Assembly (NCBI GenBank): GCA_028284225.1
Contig: JANQSD010000013.1
Coordinates: 1-64,000 of the forward strand
Reading direction: 5' to 3'
DNA length: 64,000 nt
Source of the DNA: Arenicellales bacterium
GTDB taxonomy: Bacteria > Pseudomonadota > Gammaproteobacteria > Arenicellales > JAHEKD01
Below, piece by piece: positions 63,007 through 64,000 of the stretch. Positions within the stretch are counted from its first letter, which is position 1; every line of letters starts with the position of its first letter. The notes beneath the pieces are model-generated. The model saw only the letters and a list, made by a program, of their open reading frames with translations. It did not search any database and was not told where the DNA came from. Both the position numbers and the translations under genes were made by a program.

Positions 63007-63831
63007 TCAATCCTTAGATATCGCATTCAGCACATCTATTTGACTGAGCAATTTGTCTTTTTTGTTGTTGTGATGAAGGTCGAGGATATCTTTGAAACGT
63101 TCTGTTAGTTGCTGAATGGTTTTCTTTAGATGTGCGCCTTCTTCTTTGTCGAGTTTGATGCCGCCGTCTAGTTTTTGGAAAACTTCTATAGATTGTGGCA
63201 GGTAGGAGTGATAAAACGCGGAGCGTTCAAAATTGAAATCCGGTTTGCGAGCATACAGCTCATGGACTTGCTTGAACAGTTGTAATAATTCCGGGTATCG
63301 TCTTGCACTTTTTAAACTTAAAAGGATAGAAAACTGATGTTGTACGGCATCCGGGCTTTCTTGAACTGGGCTGACGTCATAAGGTGCATCAGCTGCAATA
63401 ACTTTTAGCTCGGTGCTGGATGTTTGATCGATGACACGAACTTCAGTGCCGATTTTGAATAATTCAGGATTATCACTGCGAACCCGCCAGAGGGTATCGC
63501 CAATCTGTACTTTGGCAGAATCGTCAGCAAATACATCAACGACCTTGTAGAGCTTGCCAATATAGCGAGCACTCATAGTATTGAGATTTTCAACATCGGG
63601 GATATCAGGTCGATAATGTTTCCAGATTCGATAAGCGCCGATTGCCACAACCGATAGCCCGGTAAAAATCACGGCTACTGCGGCAAAGCTGAGGCCCGGA
63701 ATAAAATAGCTTAATAAGGCTGTTGCCAAGCCGGCAAAACCCAGCCATAGAAAATAGCCGTCGATGGCGAGCATGGCCTCAAGGGCAAAGAATAAAATGC
63801 CAAGCAGCAGGAATATGATCGAATTACTCAT
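63007..63831 (-). CDS. NfeD-like membrane protein with XpaC-like C-terminal domain
   Basis: This 274-aa protein starts with three hydrophobic segments (residues 5-70, including LLLGILFFALEAMLAIDGYFLWLGFAGLATALLSYF), typical of short NfeD proteins. An OB-fold-like domain at about 90-150 (YIGKLYKVVDVFADDSAKVQIGDTLWRVRS) completes the NfeD part. The remaining 120 residues (YPELLQLFKQVHEL, FYHSYLPQSIEVFQKLDGG, a long helical end) look like XpaC, which pairs with TelA in tellurite or toxic-anion resistance. The fusion is my reading of motifs, not a search result. It probably lies downstream of the gene that ends at 63919. Confidence 0.72.
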   Translation of the reverse strand: MSNSIIFLLLGILFFALEAMLAIDGYFLWLGFAGLATALLSYFIPGLSFAAVAVIFTGLSVVAIGAYRIWKHYRPDIPDVENLNTMSARYIGKLYKVVDVFADDSAKVQIGDTLWRVRSDNPELFKIGTEVRVIDQTSSTELKVIAADAPYDVSPVQESPDAVQHQFSILLSLKSARRYPELLQLFKQVHELYARKPDFNFERSAFYHSYLPQSIEVFQKLDGGIKLDKEEGAHLKKTIQQLTERFKDILDLHHNNKKDKLLSQIDVLNAISKD

Positions 63832-63849
63832 TTACTTTTGCACCTTGGG

Positions 63850-63930
63850 ACTTATATGGAGATCCCGTGACAAGCACGGGAAATTTTCCCTGGATACCGG
63901 ATCGAATCCGGCACAAGTTCATTCCGGGGT
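63850..63930. repeat. Intergenic repeats ahead of the NfeD-like gene
   Basis: CCCGTGACAAGCACGGG (about 63863-63879) is a stem with a short loop, and CTGGATACCGGATCGAATCC with GGCACAAG (about 63890-63917) is another palindromic unit related to the CCGGCACAAG units at 1928-2026. The end of the partial gene at 63919 abuts the repeat. Confidence 0.6.
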
Positions 63931-64000
63931 CTCCTGTTTTGCAGTATTGTCTTCAGTTTTTGTCTGCTCAAACAATTCCTTAATTCCAGCCAGAGAACCG
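63919..64000 (-). CDS. Partial CDS, C-terminal end, runs off the window
   Basis: A minus-strand frame without internal stops ends at TGA (63919-63921) and runs off the right edge. The last 26 residues read about GSLAGIKELFEQTKTEDN then TAKQETPE, a charged tail. If the XpaC-like reading of the neighbouring gene is right, a TelA-like protein would be one reasonable identity for this partner, but the visible part is too short to tell. Confidence 0.5.
   Translation of the reverse strand, partial: GSLAGIKELFEQTKTEDNTAKQETPE

Overview
The window looks like chromosome from a heterotrophic gammaproteobacterium of moderate GC content, plausibly marine. The basis is the gene set: mnmC, typA, prc, avtA, dacB, uup, a ddlA-type ligase, a Kbp-like BON-LysM protein and an RfaY-like LPS kinase. 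These are combined with TRAP and peptide ABC importers and with catabolic genes for methylated or amino compounds. I see no tRNA, rRNA, CRISPR, prophage or insertion sequence. Intergenic spaces carry several families of short palindromic dispersed repeats.

Layout. 1-806: gene-free DNA with a tandem ~170-bp repeat. 0.8-9.5 kb: a catabolic block with a LysR regulator, an MDR oxidoreductase, an enolase-superfamily enzyme, two non-pyrrolysine MttB-family methyltransferases, a GcvT-like protein and an agmatinase-family ureohydrolase. 9.5-25.2 kb: mostly housekeeping and envelope genes (gloB, metC-like, kbp-like, ddl, a HAD phosphatase, a glycosyltransferase, a CsgG-like lipoprotein, acyltransferase, LPS kinase, Nudix, a PuuD-like hydrolase, FkbM, avtA, prc). 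25.4-30.9 kb: a five-gene peptide ABC importer. 31.2-35.5 kb: an AsmA-like protein and dacB. 35.8-41.4 kb: the methylcitrate pathway prpE-prpB-prpC-prpD. 41.6-50.6 kb: a GDSL hydrolase, a LiuR-like MerR regulator with two operators, uup, typA, glsA, mnmC and a ChaC-like gene. 50.7-61.5 kb: a second catabolic block with an RpiR regulator, an N-formylglutamate amidohydrolase-family protein, a TRAP transporter, a glutamine-synthetase-like gamma-glutamyl ligase, an aldehyde dehydrogenase, an iron alcohol dehydrogenase, an EamA exporter and a nitrilase-family amidase. 61.5-64 kb: an unrecognised 464-aa protein, an NfeD-like protein with an XpaC-like tail, and the end of a further gene.

How the genes may work together (inference). 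The first block looks built to demethylate a quaternary or methylated amine: MttB would take the methyl group, a GcvT-fold protein would pass it to a folate, and the enolase-fold and ureohydrolase enzymes would process the remaining skeleton. No corrinoid protein is encoded in the window, so the methyl acceptor is an open question. The second block reads as uptake of an anionic or amino substrate by TRAP, gamma-glutamylation, oxidation of an alcohol or aldehyde, and amide hydrolysis, under RpiR control. Propionyl-CoA from such catabolism could enter the prp pathway.
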